Positions 25,301 through 35,304 of a stretch of DNA of 64,000 bases are shown piece by piece. The translations under genes and the position numbers were made by a program. The stretch's first letter is position 1. Every line of letters starts with the position of its first letter. Location: NCBI RefSeq assembly GCF_014898815.1, contig NW_026515482.1, positions 3,100,001 through 3,164,000 of the forward strand, read 5' to 3'. The stretch is from Panonychus citri. Taxonomy: Eukaryota; Arthropoda; Arachnida; Trombidiformes; Tetranychidae. Below the pieces are notes generated by a model, which saw only the letters and a list, made by a program, of their open reading frames with translations, ran no database searches and had not been told where the DNA came from.

Positions 25301-27552
25301 TGAAGAAATGAAACTTTCCGATAAAAATTCATGGTAACCTTTTTTTTAACTCTCATGATGATATATACTTTCCCTGTTGAAATGTTCAAAATTGGTTCAA
25401 TCAAGTCTCTCTCTCTCTCTCTTCCTCTCTCTGTTTAACAAGAGGATGATGATGAAGTAAACATGATACCTTATGGGGATGAGCATGATGATGATGAAAA
25501 ATGAAAGTAAAATTGAAAGTTATCCTCGTCATCCAACCCATTAGACATTAAACTTTAAGAATATCAATTCTGAAAAATATTCCTGAAAACCTCGGATTCC
25601 AAGTTTGAATTTTATCTCCCTCATTGAGTACATACACTTACTGATTACTCTGATTTTATATTAATAGCTTTTCTTTTTGTCTCTTCTGCTCAAAAGTTCT
25701 GATTCTGAATTTCATACAATTCATTGGAACTGTTATAATAACAATTTATCACCAATTGTTTCAATTTTAACCTCAAGTCTCTCGTATTTTTTTCACTCAA
25801 CATATCGTTAGTTGAATTGATCATCATGATGATTATCATGGTTCAGATTATCAGTATCTCCCTATTATTACAATTTCCATCATTTGGTTTGAATTGAATT
25901 GCTCAAGATGAGATTGAAATTTCATCACTTTCATCATAACCTGACAAACTCAAGATAATGTTGGTTTGGAACTTTTTTTTCATCTATTTTTTTTTTCTCA
26001 GCAAAAAAATAAATATATTTGATTCTGTGTGTACTTGAAGCTCACAAGTAGTCAAGTTTAGCCAATGATCATGATAACTGGAGTGGGTAAAGGAGGAGGA
26101 GGAGGAGATGGAAACTGAATAACCTCAGCGAGATGAAAAGTTCAGTTTACAATATAAAATATTTGATGTGAATTTTCAAATAACAAAGTCTTATTATTAC
26201 TTTATTCACAATCAAGTGTCTTTCATCTAGAAGGTAAGATAATGATGAGAATTTTCATCTTCATCATTGCTGTTATTCATATTATACTTTTCTATCTTCT
26301 TCTAAGGGTTAAAGGTTAAGCGAATCTCAAAGTTGAGTCTATCATTTACTTTACTTGGTTCATAAAGATTTGTCTTCTTTCATCATTTTCTATCATCATC
26401 TCACTCATAACTATATCATCTTAACACTTTGAATCTATTGAAATTGGAGTTTCTTTGGTTGAAGATGATGAAGAAGAGCAAGATGAATATGAAGATGGTA
26501 TTGTTGAAATTCAGTGAAAAAAAGATGACGAATTGATCATCGCTGTCACTTGAAATTTTTTTCATTCAATGAATAACTTGTGACTTTTATACGAGTTTCT
26601 GGTTACTCAATATTACCCTGAACTTTTCCTTCAGTCCTCATCTTACTCTTCATCTCTCTCTCTCTTTAAATTGTTAATATGGTGAATATTTTGTCATCAT
26701 CGATTGACAATAACTAATAACGATTTATGAATCAAAATATATGATGAAACTTTTCATAAACATGATAAACAAGCAATGAGAATGCAAAAGTTTCAATATT
26801 TCATTTCAATTGATAAGTAAAAAGCTTGTCAGTTAATCTTATTTATTGATTCTTGAAAGTTCTGATGAATTGATTACCATGAAAATACACATTATCACCC
26901 GATTAGGATACATAATGTATTAGTTTAGTAAATCAGTTGATTTCGTTTCGATCAAATTTTATCTACAAAGTATTTATTGTAATCAGATTCTTAATGATAA
27001 TTTGTGTAAAGGTTAATGAGTTAATCTGCTGGGAATTGATTTTATTTGATTTATATGCTGATTGTTGATATTTTTTTACTTACCTCCTTTAATTGTTACC
27101 AATCGACTTGAAATTGAACCATAATTATCCGTGGCTATGCAAATGTAGCTGGTTGAATGAATTGATTGCTTGTAATCATTTGGACTGAAAGGAGGGAAAA
27201 CAAGGTAACCATCATTACGAATGTATCGAAGTCCAGGAAAGTCCATTAATCGTTGACCAGAGGAACTTGACCAGGTTATTTTTACCATTGATTCGGATGA
27301 ATTGCCCTTACAATCAACGATTATACCATCAGTGTTAAAAAATGTCACCTTACTTGGTGGTTCATGAGTGAAATAAAGTCCACTTTTGGTGACAATATTA
27401 GTATTAGATATTGTTGGCTGGTCAGCTGAATAATCATTCCCATGGACTAATTTAATTTCCTTTTGGTCAGTCCAGAATTGAGGATCAATGGTCATTGTAA
27501 GACTGCCCATTGAGATGATTGTGAAGACAAAGAGAGCTAAAAGGAAAAGCAT
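10377..27552 (-). CDS. Dscam: Dscam-like cell adhesion receptor (11 exons, about 1,660 aa)
   Basis: Immunoglobulin-superfamily membrane receptor of the Down syndrome cell adhesion molecule family, which mediates homophilic recognition in neurons and, in arthropods, possibly immune cells. I traced eleven coding exons: 27084-27552, 21481-21825, 20653-21078, 18284-18571, 17243-17421, 16646-16880, 15832-15990, 15404-15691, 13244-13363, 12825-12998 and 10377-12678. All junctions have GT/AG ends and compatible phases, mostly phase 1. Order: signal peptide, Ig1-Ig9, four FN3 domains, a transmembrane helix near residue 1525, and a cytoplasmic tail of about 120 aa. By motif the FN3 domains match canonical FN3-1, -2, -5 and -6 (for example 'LDCGTMYNFYL' and 'GCPIEEFSIRY'), so FN3-3, FN3-4 and Ig10 are absent. 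The last exon needs a one-base frame change at a TCA repeat near 11470. No tandem alternative Ig cassettes were seen, so the large splice diversity of insect Dscam1 is not evident. Family assignment is very secure; orthology to a particular Dscam paralogue is not. Confidence 0.93.
11466..11492. repeat. Coding (TCA)n microsatellite at a frame break
   Basis: An eight-to-nine-unit triplet repeat inside the FN5-type domain, read as polyserine in the upstream frame. The two halves of the domain are in frames differing by one base, with the switch at or just after this repeat. Confidence 0.8.
12825..12998 (-). CDS. Dscam: Dscam-like exon 10: second half of Ig8
   Basis: Fifty-eight codons with 'VHENGSLIIHE' and 'DSGYYLCQAHNSVGPGLS', matching the family's G.L.I....GYYLC.A.N..G.GLS. 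Joins exon 11 in phase 1. Confidence 0.9.
13244..13363 (-). CDS. Dscam: Dscam-like exon 9: first half of Ig8
   Basis: Forty codons, 'EAPLWTLEPIDSWSIKGNK' with 'CQATGFPIPRIRWSRSFG', typical of Dscam Ig8 (PPRW.LEP...C.A.GFP.P...W). Phase 1 on both sides. Confidence 0.9.
13728..13882. repeat. 61-bp inverted repeat (foldback) in a Dscam intron
   Basis: Positions 13728-13788 are the reverse complement of 13822-13882 with about one mismatch, separated by a 33-base loop. RNA from either strand would form a long near-perfect hairpin. It looks like a foldback or MITE remnant; the near-perfect arms suggest it is young. Confidence 0.9.
13917..14871 (+). pseudogene. Gene-like relic with BED-finger-like ORF, antisense in a Dscam intron
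   Basis: Unrecognised gene-like sequence on the strand opposite Dscam, between Dscam exons 9 and 8. It includes a Ser/Thr-rich ORF from 13917, a possible small exon near 14275-14320 (GRRAEDRESLSDENKKG, flanked by CTAG and GTAAAA), and a coiled-coil-like piece near 14420-14490 (LVAELQDQVNQLQKR). A basic 97-aa ORF follows at 14578-14871. That last ORF contains 'CRFKECRIGKPVSG' followed by 'IQAHLRAKYG', reminiscent of BED zinc fingers of hAT-type transposon proteins but with the final His replaced by Tyr. Stops break the frames between pieces. A captured or decayed gene is more likely than an active one. Confidence 0.3.
14925..15227. mobile_element. 303-bp Tc1-type MITE
   Basis: Non-coding element starting CAGTCAAGTACCT and ending in its complement, with inverted ends about 24 bp long and one mismatch. 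It is flanked by TA on both sides (14923-14924 and 15228-15229). The CAGT start and TA duplication fit Tc1-family elements. It lies in the intron between Dscam exons 8 and 9. Confidence 0.88.
15404..15691 (-). CDS. Dscam: Dscam-like exon 8: Ig7
   Basis: Encodes Ig7 in one exon: 'KPVIETFKFPSGLHEGQ', 'TGDYPIIITWIKD', 'HRGNYTCRATNEAG'. In insects Ig7 is a mutually exclusive exon cluster; only one copy is present here. Confidence 0.9.
15832..15990 (-). CDS. Dscam: Dscam-like exon 7: second half of Ig6
   Basis: A 53-codon exon (DGQVLSDSSNQKVHSDGSLE ... 'DQGKYTCRAFQG') completing Ig6. It is bounded by TTTAAG and GTAAAT and is in frame on both sides. Confidence 0.87.
16646..16880 (-). CDS. Dscam: Dscam-like exon 6: end of Ig5, start of Ig6
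   Basis: Contains the second Ig5 cysteine ('DGGSYGCVAENSG') and then the conserved Ig6 opening 'RGLPFIKSL', with 'TVHCPVVGYPIDRLIWIKG'. The GLPxI...CPVxGYPI pattern is a Dscam hallmark. Donor AAAAG|GTAACA, phase 1. Confidence 0.9.
17243..17421 (-). CDS. Dscam: Dscam-like exon 5: first half of Ig5
   Basis: Encodes 'GDSVTLSCKVEGYPIPRVTW', the first half of Ig5. Enters in phase 1 and leaves in phase 0 at AAAG|GTTATT, joining exon 6 in frame. Confidence 0.88.
17497..18271. mobile_element. 775-bp foldback MITE with about 320-bp inverted arms
   Basis: Two long arms (about 17497-17830 and 17957-18271) are reverse complements of each other over nearly their whole length and end in TTAGGTAACCACTAAAG. 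A central spacer of about 125 bp lies between them, and TA flanks both ends (17495-17496, 18272-18273). No coding capacity was seen. It fills most of Dscam intron 4 and ends 6 bp from the splice donor. Confidence 0.92.
18284..18571 (-). CDS. Dscam: Dscam-like exon 4: Ig4
   Basis: Ninety-six codons covering Ig4: 'PLRVNLSII', 'INCDYTGYPVTSIEWRFNG', 'GYFQCFVSNEYES'. The acceptor used is the TATAG at 18572-18576. The donor GTAAGT at 18278-18283 lies only about 6 bp from the end of an inserted transposable element. Confidence 0.88.
18676..18724. repeat. (GA)n microsatellite
   Basis: Long GA tract on the plus strand (CT on the Dscam strand) about 100 bp upstream of the exon 4 acceptor. It is read as poly Ser-Leu in spurious frames. 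Confidence 0.95.
20653..21078 (-). CDS. Dscam: Dscam-like exon 3: Ig3
   Basis: Encodes Ig3 (142 codons) opening 'REPFPPRITL' with 'SQVIVTCIASGYPLPHYKW'. The domain carries a long His/Ser/Asn-rich insert (about residues 40-80 of the exon) between strands, absent from typical Dscam Ig3. It closes with 'SDMGTIGCWANNSLG'. Confidence 0.9.
21481..21825 (-). CDS. Dscam: Dscam-like exon 2: Ig2
   Basis: Encodes a whole Ig2 domain (115 codons, phase 1 to phase 1). It shows the family features 'GGIAAFTCHISGFES', 'SWLEEPSG' and 'YRCRVTCRLTGE'. Acceptor TTCAG at 21826-21828, donor GTAAAT. Confidence 0.9.
21826..27083 (-). other. Dscam-like intron 1 (5.3 kb)
   Basis: The largest intron of the gene. I looked for Ig-coding cassettes on the minus strand and found none; it holds simple repeats and AT-rich sequence only. 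Confidence 0.6.
22275..22330. repeat. (TC)28 microsatellite
   Basis: The longest uninterrupted dinucleotide tract in the window, within Dscam intron 1. Confidence 0.95.
27084..27552 (-). CDS. Dscam: Dscam-like exon 1: signal peptide and Ig1
   Basis: Begins at an ATG at 27552 with a hydrophobic signal sequence (MLFLLALFVFTIISMGS). Ig1 follows with the Dscam signature 'GLRYIRNDGYLVFPPF' and the cysteines of the Ig fold. Ends GGAG|GTAAGT, phase 1. Confidence 0.92.
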
Positions 27553-29489
27553 AAAAAGATGGCGATGATGATGAAGATGATGGGGACAAAAATAAGGAAA
27601 AGAAAAGAAAAAGATGAAGATGTTGAAAGAAGCTAATTAATGATAAGAGCATCAATTAAGATTAAGAGGCTAATAACAACAACTACACCAACCATTGTTT
27701 CCTTAAATTACTCAGCTTCATCCTCTCTCTCATCATCCTGATCCTTTTCAGTATTCATGAGCCTGAAAAAGTCATCGAGTCAATGAAGTTTTTACAATCC
27801 GAATTAAATTGCAACCGATTGATCAAAATTTACTAATTGTTTTGATGTAAAAAAAGCTGAAATTCAATGTAGCCTTTTAATTATAACCGTTAGATGACAA
27901 TCAACTATACAATTAATTTTATCTTTAATCCCCTTGAGAGTTGATTGTTTCGTTAATGTTACTTTGTTGATTTAATAAATTCACTCAATTGAGTGTGTGT
28001 ATATGATTTACAATTTAAATAAATTGTTGTCGATGTAAAAACAATCTAATTTAATTGATTCTTTATTCAATTAATTAATAAAATGTTGATATTTTGTAAT
28101 GATCGAGATGAAATAAATTGTTTCACTTTGATTATTTTCTAATAAAATTAATTGACTCACTTCAATTTGATTATTGATTGTCTATTCAATGTCACTTGTC
28201 CATTTTAATCAATCAAAATGATCAAACAATCAACAAATTAATTTTGTTTATAATAATAATCACAAAGTTTAAAAAATAATAATAACTTTTTATCAGCATC
28301 ATTTCCGTTTCCGGTTAATCTCGATTGCTCTTTGGATAAGGTTGGACATTTGTTTAATTTAGTTGTGTATTATTATTATCAGAATTGTGATTTAACTGTT
28401 AGCAATTTACAATTTGTGAATAACAATCAACTACAATATTGGACTAGGGATTTGAAATAATGTTGATCATTGTTAGTCAACTGTTCAGATGAATTGAGTT
28501 GATTCAATGTTGACAATTTTACTTCATTCAGGATAAATTGACAAGATGGACACAGTTTCATCAGTCTCATCTGGGAAATGGACACAAAACTAGGAAGATG
28601 ATGATGATGATAAGGATGATGAAGGTAACTCTGTACATCTCTTACTCAAATAACATCAACATGATTAAGAGACAGTGATCATAATAATAAAACATATTGA
28701 CAATCAAGGATAAAAATATTATCTCTCTGACAGTTATACTGAAATACATCTGAACAGTTTGATCTATACATTTAGTAATTGATGACAAAATCATAATATA
28801 TAAAAGTTAATTGACAATCAGTTATGATATTATCTTATTATCATCATTATCTGAATAAGTTATATCAATTGATGAAAATGTATTAATCATTATAACTTTG
28901 ATTAGTTTAGTTGCACTTGAACTTCAATTTAATTCATGATTAATTGATATGCTTTAATGACGTTTAATTATCTAATAATCTTATGTAAGTCAGATATATT
29001 TACATTGATGAAAAGTTTAATCACTTTGATTAGTTAATTGTTGCTCCTTAAGTAACTTTAACATTACTATCGAATGACAAATTAACTAATTTGGTTATAG
29101 CACTTGGTGAGTGTAACAATTAATACTCTAAGTGTTTCGTGATTAATTTCAATTAATCGTTAAACTTTAATTATATTAATCAGTCTTGATAATTATCTAA
29201 CCATCAACTTAGATATTGTAATGGTTGTTGTTCACAATTAACTCTAAGCTTATTGTTTAAATTGTTTATTCGTTGATTTTTTTAATCATCACCATTGTTC
29301 CTGTTAATTGTTACTAAATTTTTCAACAGTTTCAGACGTTAATTGTTGTATATTAAACTCTAATTATAATGTGAAAAGTTAATTGCAACAATCTTTGTCC
29401 TTTTCCGGTTTAATTATTGATAAGATTCTGATGAAATCAATGATTAATTGTTAGGAAAAGAAGACTGATCAATATTAATTGTTTGAACA
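27553..29489. other. Upstream region of the Dscam-like gene
   Basis: No coding exon recognised. It should contain the promoter and 5' UTR of the minus-strand Dscam-like gene, but I could not identify a core promoter motif with confidence. Confidence 0.4.
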
Positions 29490-30387
29490 TAAAACAATTG
29501 AATTAAATTGTTTCTCTCTTTTTCTCTAATGATTAACTTTTCTTGTTTAATTAACAAGCCTTCTGGAGGAAATGGGATGATTATCAACAACAATTTAATT
29601 TAATTCAATGTGATTAACAATGAGAGTGAGATAAACAAAAAAATGTCATTTACAATTAAACTCAAGTTGATTGATAATTTAGACAGACAATTACATTGGT
29701 TTAACAATCGGATAAAATTGATTAATTTACCTTGATCATAATCTAATTGGATAATTGTTAACATTGCAAATAATTTAATTAATCATCTATAATAATAAGA
29801 TTGTTTTATAATCATTGAATTAACCAACAGTTTTAACGGTTATGATTAAATGTAACGATATTAACATGATTTAGTTAACAACTGATTAGATTGGAAAACT
29901 TTTTCTAAAGATTTTGATTGTAAAGGTGGTTAAGGATTGGGTGGGGTGGGAGATTCATGGTTACATGGGAAGACTTTCTCTTGCTAATGGAAACGGAATC
30001 GGAAATGGTTCATATGCTTTCTGAATAAACAAAAGTATTTCAATTTGTATCCATTTGTTTGTATCAATTTTTCAGGTGAATTCTGAATGAGATTTGGTAT
30101 TTCATCATCATGCTAAGGGAGAACAGAATTTCAGAGAAATGAAAAGAAAATTCTATAAACTTGAAATACTACTTTTTCGTATTCTTTTTTATCATTAAGT
30201 TTCATCAATACTATTATCTCTCACTCTTTGAATGACTTTTCTTCATTTTCATCTTTGATGAGCTTTCGTATATCCTTTTCTTCATAGGCTCCAATCATGG
30301 ATCTTCATCTAGTTCAGCATGATAACTTGTTCATTTTACCTTCTTATATATGGATCATTTTTCCATCTCTATCATCTTTAATTCATT

Positions 30388-30391
<4 letters not shown>

Positions 30392-30429
<38 letters not shown>
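30392..30429. repeat. (CT)19 microsatellite
   Basis: Dinucleotide run inside duplication copy A; the equivalent position in copy B (near 36001) is much shorter. Confidence 0.93.
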
Positions 30430-30431
<2 letters not shown>

Positions 30432-31774
30432 GATTCTTGAATCGTTCAGTTCAATTGTACTGATAACTATTGACAATCAGTATTGGAAACAACATGTTAT
30501 CATTTGATTGCTCTTTGATTGTTATTAGATTAGTTTTGTTAAACTTACCTAAAATTTTAACAATCACTTTGACTCTCATCATTTTGAGTTAATGATAATT
30601 TCAGTTTCCATTATTGATTAACTCATTGTTTTTGGCGGTGATTTATTAACATGGATATAAAGTTTTAATATCACAACTTAGAAGTAGAGTTACAATTTGA
30701 TCACTTTGTTTATGGTCAATTATTATCTGGACAATTGATTATTGGAACTAATTAGTTGATGATTGTGATGAAACATTCCAATTGTTTCCACTGACAATTA
30801 AGTTGACCATTAATGGTTTTCACGTTTCAACATTGAAGATGAAATTATTTGGTGAACTAACCTGAACACTGAAACTCTCTCTTACACCCAAACTCCCACC
30901 ACTTAGACTCAATATCTCCCTGAAAGGAAAGAGGGAAAATATATCGACTTCAAGCCTGCGTCATAAAAATAATTTCCAAATCCTGAATATCCTCAATCTC
31001 TCATGGGATAATCTAAACAATTGGAATTTTCCCCTTCATAATTCATATTTTAATCTTTTCAAAATCCAATCAGAATAATCGACCATCTCTTATATTAGTT
31101 ATTCAAACATTCACATAGTAATTAAACCTCGTAATTATTTTCAATTAGCCAGTCAGCGAACTGAACTTTTCATCATGTTATCGCTCTAATCGATTATCAT
31201 TCAGTTGGTATTTTTATTCAATATCGTTCATTTTATCTGATTTAATGAAGAATATTCATGGTTCTTCATCTTATGATATTTCGTATGAGCCAAGACAGAA
31301 AATTCATTGATTAAAATTAAGTTTTCCAAGCGTCGATTTCTCAATGTTTAAGTTAATCAATCGAATAAATTTTTTCGATTTTTATATTTACAGATAATCG
31401 ATTATAAACTCAGTAAATGAAGAAAATGAGTCTTGATTGTCATTCGGCTCTTGTTTATCATCAGTGATGATGTTTCTTGATTTAATTATGTTTCTAAATT
31501 GGATCAATTTAATTCCATCAGAATTTTCTAATCATCAATGAGTAAAAAAGGTAAGATCTTCATTTTACCTATGGATCATCTTGTCTGACAAACACGGTGA
31601 ATCAATCGTCGTGTTTGTCAGTGTTTGTCAGTGTTTGTCTTTTCATTTCTCTCCCTTAAAGTAAACAAAGATCTTTTTTTCGGTGACAATTAACATCTAT
31701 TTTTGCTCCAGTGTTAATTATTGATTTAAATTCTCTTCACCTTTTTCTCTTTTATCCCCCTGAATAGATATTGA

Positions 31775-32008
31775 ATAAACAATGAAGAGAAAAGCAAAGC
31801 ATCACAATTTGAAGGCGAAGAACAAACGAGCAAAAAAAGGAAGAAAATAAATTCTTTTTCTTTAAATCGACCGACCTTACCTGGAAGAATAATTAAAAGT
31901 GAAATTGTTTGGAATAAGAAAGAAAATGATCAACAAAAGTACAAAGATGACGAAAAAAATTTCCATTTTCTATTAGTGATCAAGAAGAAAATAATGATTC
32001 AATATTGA
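31775..32008 (+). other. Lysine-rich open frame upstream of the galactosyltransferase
   Basis: A 77-codon open stretch without its own clear start (…GEEQTSKKRKKINSFSL…, …KSEIVWNKKENDQQKYKDDE…). A homologous sequence lies on the minus strand at 48660-48880, also directly upstream of a galactosyltransferase copy. There another frame reads ISDQEENNDSILTVIKKF. It could be 5' UTR of the galactosyltransferase or the worn exon of another gene; I cannot tell which. Confidence 0.3.
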
Positions 32009-32078
32009 CTGTGATAAAAAAATTCTCTCCGACTCTTCCTACTGATGAAAGGAATTGTAATCAACTCGAATATCCAAA

Positions 32079-33361
32079 ATGATGAAAACCCGATCATTTC
32101 ATCGGTTTTGGATTAGGCCTAATTTCTTCAATCTTATATTATTATGTATCTTTCTTTGTATGATGGTATTGATCAGTTTAAATATCGACGATGGGAATAC
32201 TTTGGTTACTCGAGATATTTCAATGAGACGACCGATGATGATGCCGATGATCCCCAAGTATAAAAGCTCATTTGACTTATCCAAATTGGAGGATAATGAT
32301 AAGTCTCAATTGATTGATTTGAAGGACTTTCGATTTCTCATCAATAATTTACCATGTCACAGATCATCATCATCTTTGTTAAAAACTGTTGACAATACAA
32401 TTGTGATTGAAAATGGAAACAATTCAATCTCACCAGATGATGATTCCAATAGTGTTGATATATTCCTGTTAATATTTATTCATAGTGCTCCAAATAACTT
32501 TAAAAAGCGTAAAATAATTCGTGATACTTGGGCCAGTTCTCAGAATATCTCATTCTCTCAGATTCGCCGGGTTTTCCTTTTAGGCCTAGTTGATGATATT
32601 GAACTTCAACGATCAATTAATCAAGAGAACAAGATTCATGGTGATATTATTCAAGGAAATTTTGTTGACACATATCGTAATTTAACTTACAAACATGTGA
32701 TGGGCCTTAAATGGATAACATATTATTGTCGTTCAGCCAAATTTGTCCTTAAAACGGATGATGATATTTTCGTTGATACTTATCAATTGATTAACCATTT
32801 GAAAGGATTAATGATTAATTCATTAACCCAACCAAAAAGACTTATTAATTGTTTCGTCGTTCGTAATCCATATCCAAAAAGGAGTGCTAATAGTAAATGG
32901 AAAGTAACTTACCAGGTTAGTATTTTTCAATCATTTCGACATTAATTAGTTTATCTGATAATAAATAATGTTATCAATACCCTGAGAATTTAGTTATATT
33001 TATTCAGTTCTCTTTAAAATAGGAATTTCCTGGGAAACATTATCCAGACTATTGTTCTGGTTGGGTTATCATATTCACTTCGTATGCCGTATTTGAATTG
33101 TATCTCCAATCAACGAGTACACTTTATTTTTGGGTGGATGATGTTTATGTCACCGGACTATTGGCCGACAAAGCAGCAATTGATCGAACTGATTTAGGTT
33201 CTAAATTGACTTTAATCGACAAAAACATAGAGAAATGGTCTAAGGCAAAGAAGACACTTAGCTTACCTCCAATGTTTGCTCGACCAGCAGCAATTAAGGA
33301 TCTTCAAATAATCTACGATCTTTGGAATAAAACAATTAGATATTACCAATTTGTTACCTAA
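32079..33361 (+). CDS. Beta-1,3-galactosyltransferase family protein (391 aa, two exons)
   Basis: Golgi type II glycosyltransferase of family GT31, which transfers a sugar (usually galactose or GlcNAc) from a UDP-sugar in beta-1,3 linkage. Exons are 32079-32915 and 33023-33361, joined in phase 0 at CAG|GTTAGT and AATAG. Residues 16-37 form a single signal-anchor helix after a short basic cytosolic tail. The catalytic region shows 'KRKIIRDTWASSQNISF', 'RRVFLLGLVDD', 'HGDIIQGNFVDTYRNLTYK', the metal-binding 'LKTDDDIFVDTY' near residue 227, 'EFPGKHYPDYCSGWVIIF' and 'FWVDDVYVTG' (the family's EDVxxG motif). Length and motif order are complete, so it should be active; the exact acceptor cannot be read from sequence. 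A poly(A) signal follows the stop. Two broken copies lie elsewhere in the window. Confidence 0.92.
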
Positions 33362-33382
33362 ATAATTTATGAAAGAGATAAC

Positions 33383-33388
33383 AATAAA
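33383..33388 (+). terminator. Poly(A) signal of the galactosyltransferase gene
   Basis: AATAAA 22 bp after the stop codon. Confidence 0.6.
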
Positions 33389-33937
33389 GTTCTAGAGTTA
33401 GGTAGATTGGATCTGAACCAATGAGAGTCAAAAGAGTTGAAACTTCAACGATAAAACACCAAGAACAAGAGAATAACTGAACTTTTCTTTTTTTTCCTCG
33501 AGTATTTTGAATGAAAGTTAATCTTCATAACTGTGAATGATTTTTTCTGCATTTTTTTACTGGAAAATCATACATGTATTATGATTATCATGCAATAAAC
33601 ATTAACAAAAAGATTATTGACCAAAATTTAAATCGGAAAAGTTTATTTGTTTATCTAAATTGTCTTTTGTGATTTTCTAGTTATTCATAAGATGAGTGGT
33701 TATAAATTTCATCGCCTGGTAATGAAGCTCAGACCAATGAGTATAGTAACTTTTGGTATTGATACAGGGACTAATCAAAGTCCGTTTCTTACAATACAAC
33801 GAAACTGTGACCGGAGGCATTTGTGATAATTTCTTGCCAAAATGATCTGCTTGTTTAAAAGACCATCAAAAGTTTTCTTATATTTACACATATCCAACTC
33901 TGTCAACATTAACCGATCTCATTTTCTCCTTACTCTT

Positions 33938-34138
33938 TGATCTCGAGCTTGTTTGGTTTGAGGACAAGCACAACAAGGCTTAAGCTTTTTCGTATCTGTT
34001 TCACCAGAATTGGGGTTATCCGTTGAAGGTGAATTACTTGATTCACGAGGCATAATGTCTTCTCAATCAGTTGATATCCCAAAGAAATTAAAGTAAAACA
34101 ATGTAACAATTGAAGAGAAAGTGAGTAAATAACCAAAC
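33938..34138 (-). pseudogene. COX17 promoter and exon 1 relic, copy 1
   Basis: Reverse complement of the COX17 5' region. The ATG is at 34053 and the coding match runs through the KPCCAC motif to CGAGATCA. The splice donor region is then replaced by other sequence, so there is no second exon. It is joined directly (near 34140) to the 3' end of the next fragment. Confidence 0.85.
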
Positions 34139-34149
34139 CAAAAATAAAT

Positions 34150-34858
34150 GGGTATTGTTTCTTGTCACTCTAACAGGAGTTGAATGTGACCAGGGATAAG
34201 TTTTACCATTGTCTAGGAAAAGATAAATTGGAGAAACAATTTAGAAATTTGGCAAAATATTGTAATCTAATTGTTAAACTTACGCATTTTAAGATAAGTG
34301 TCATTACCACTACTCTCAATGAAACCAATTGATTGATTATCATGTGAAAGTAATTCAATCGTTGTTTCGAGTTTTTTGATTTCATCATTTGGAATTGGCT
34401 TGACCACTTTCTTGATAATCGTCTTCTTTTAGGTCCATATAACCTTTCCAATCTTCTTGCAATTTCCTCTAATTTGTGCTTCTTGTAAAAGGAAAACGAT
34501 TAGCACAGGCAGTGAAATTTTCACTAATAAATTGTTTTAAATTCTTTGGCCTTGAGAGTTTCTTCCATTTTCAATTATACTGTAAGATGAAATAAAGAAT
34601 GAATTAAAAGAGAAGGAGAAAAATGAATTGATAAAATTGAGAAAACTACTCACCATTGATCTCGAGCTTGTTTGGTTTGAGGACAAGCACAACAAGGCTT
34701 AAGCTTTTTCGTATCTGTTTCACCAGAATTGGGGTTACCCGTTGAAGGTGAATTACTTGATTCACGAGGCATAATGTCTTCTCAATCAGTTGATATTTCA
34801 AAGAAATTAAAGTAAAACAATGTAACAATTGAAGAGAAAGTGAGTAAATAACCAAACC
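34150..34858 (-). pseudogene. Decayed COX17/lysine-rich chimera, copy 2
   Basis: Same layout as the chimeric gene at 48929-49601: COX17 exon 1 (34654-34772, donor kept), an intron, then an exon starting like COX17 exon 2 and continuing into the unrelated lysine-rich sequence. Single-base deletions in the second exon create a stop soon after IIENG, so this copy is broken. Confidence 0.85.
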
Positions 34859-34875
34859 GTTTACTCATTGACAGA

Positions 34876-35133
34876 GTCGATGATTTTTTGTGTTTTGGTA
34901 AAGGTTCAAATAGCGAAGTCAAATAAGCGAAAAACAAAAAAACCGAAGGTCACGAGTGCGAAAGTAAAGAAAGCGAATTTTCTGGTTAGTCAAAAATTAT
35001 CATTAATTGTTTTTTATTAATTAAAGTAAATTCAATATTATTAATTTGACATTATTAGCTTTGTCTTGTTTGTCTTCGTTTTACCTTTTATCAACTTAGG
35101 GATTCCTCATGACGAACTCGAGTGTGACTGGTC
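34876..35133. other. Short gap between the chimeric relics and the small secreted gene
   Basis: Less than 300 bp of AT-rich sequence; nothing recognisable. Confidence 0.4.
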
Positions 35134-35304
35134 CTAAAGTCTTAAAGTGGCTGGTTTATCGGTCACGCCTTTTTGAGTGCCTGGTCCAGGTCTAGTTCCG
35201 TCTCCTAGATGAATCTCATCTGTTCGTTCTTCAATCTTTTCGATATCACCTTGGATCATGATGAATATTGAAAAAAGAGTCACAATTAAATAGATAAAAT
35301 TCAT
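35134..35304 (-). CDS. Small secreted protein (56 aa), paralogue of the Gln-rich protein
   Basis: Short gene with ATG at 35304. Residues 1-19 (MNFIYLIVTLFSIFIMIQG) form a signal peptide nearly identical to that of the Gln-rich protein at 39808-40392 (MNFICIIVTLFSTFTMAQG). The 37-residue mature part (DIEKIEERTDEIHLGDG..., TLRL end) is unrelated to the other's Gln-rich body. The upstream 170 bp also align between the two genes, including a TATA box about 90 bp before each ATG. Function unknown; the pattern suggests a fast-evolving secreted family. Confidence 0.65.
   Translation of the reverse strand: MNFIYLIVTLFSIFIMIQGDIEKIEERTDEIHLGDGTRPGPGTQKGVTDKPATLRL

Larger units (their letters stand above)
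29490..33690 (+). repeat. Segmental duplication, copy A (with intact galactosyltransferase)
   Basis: Sequence from about 29490 to 31784 reappears in the same orientation at about 35475-37465 with roughly 90 percent or better similarity by eye. Blocks near 32677-32719 and 33469-33690 also reappear. This is the complete copy; it contains the intact beta-1,3-galactosyltransferase gene. Confidence 0.9.

Noticed and set aside
21826..27083. Possible tandem alternative Ig exons in the large Dscam intron, as in insect Dscam1
   Set aside because: No second Ig-coding segment with flanking splice sites was found on the minus strand.
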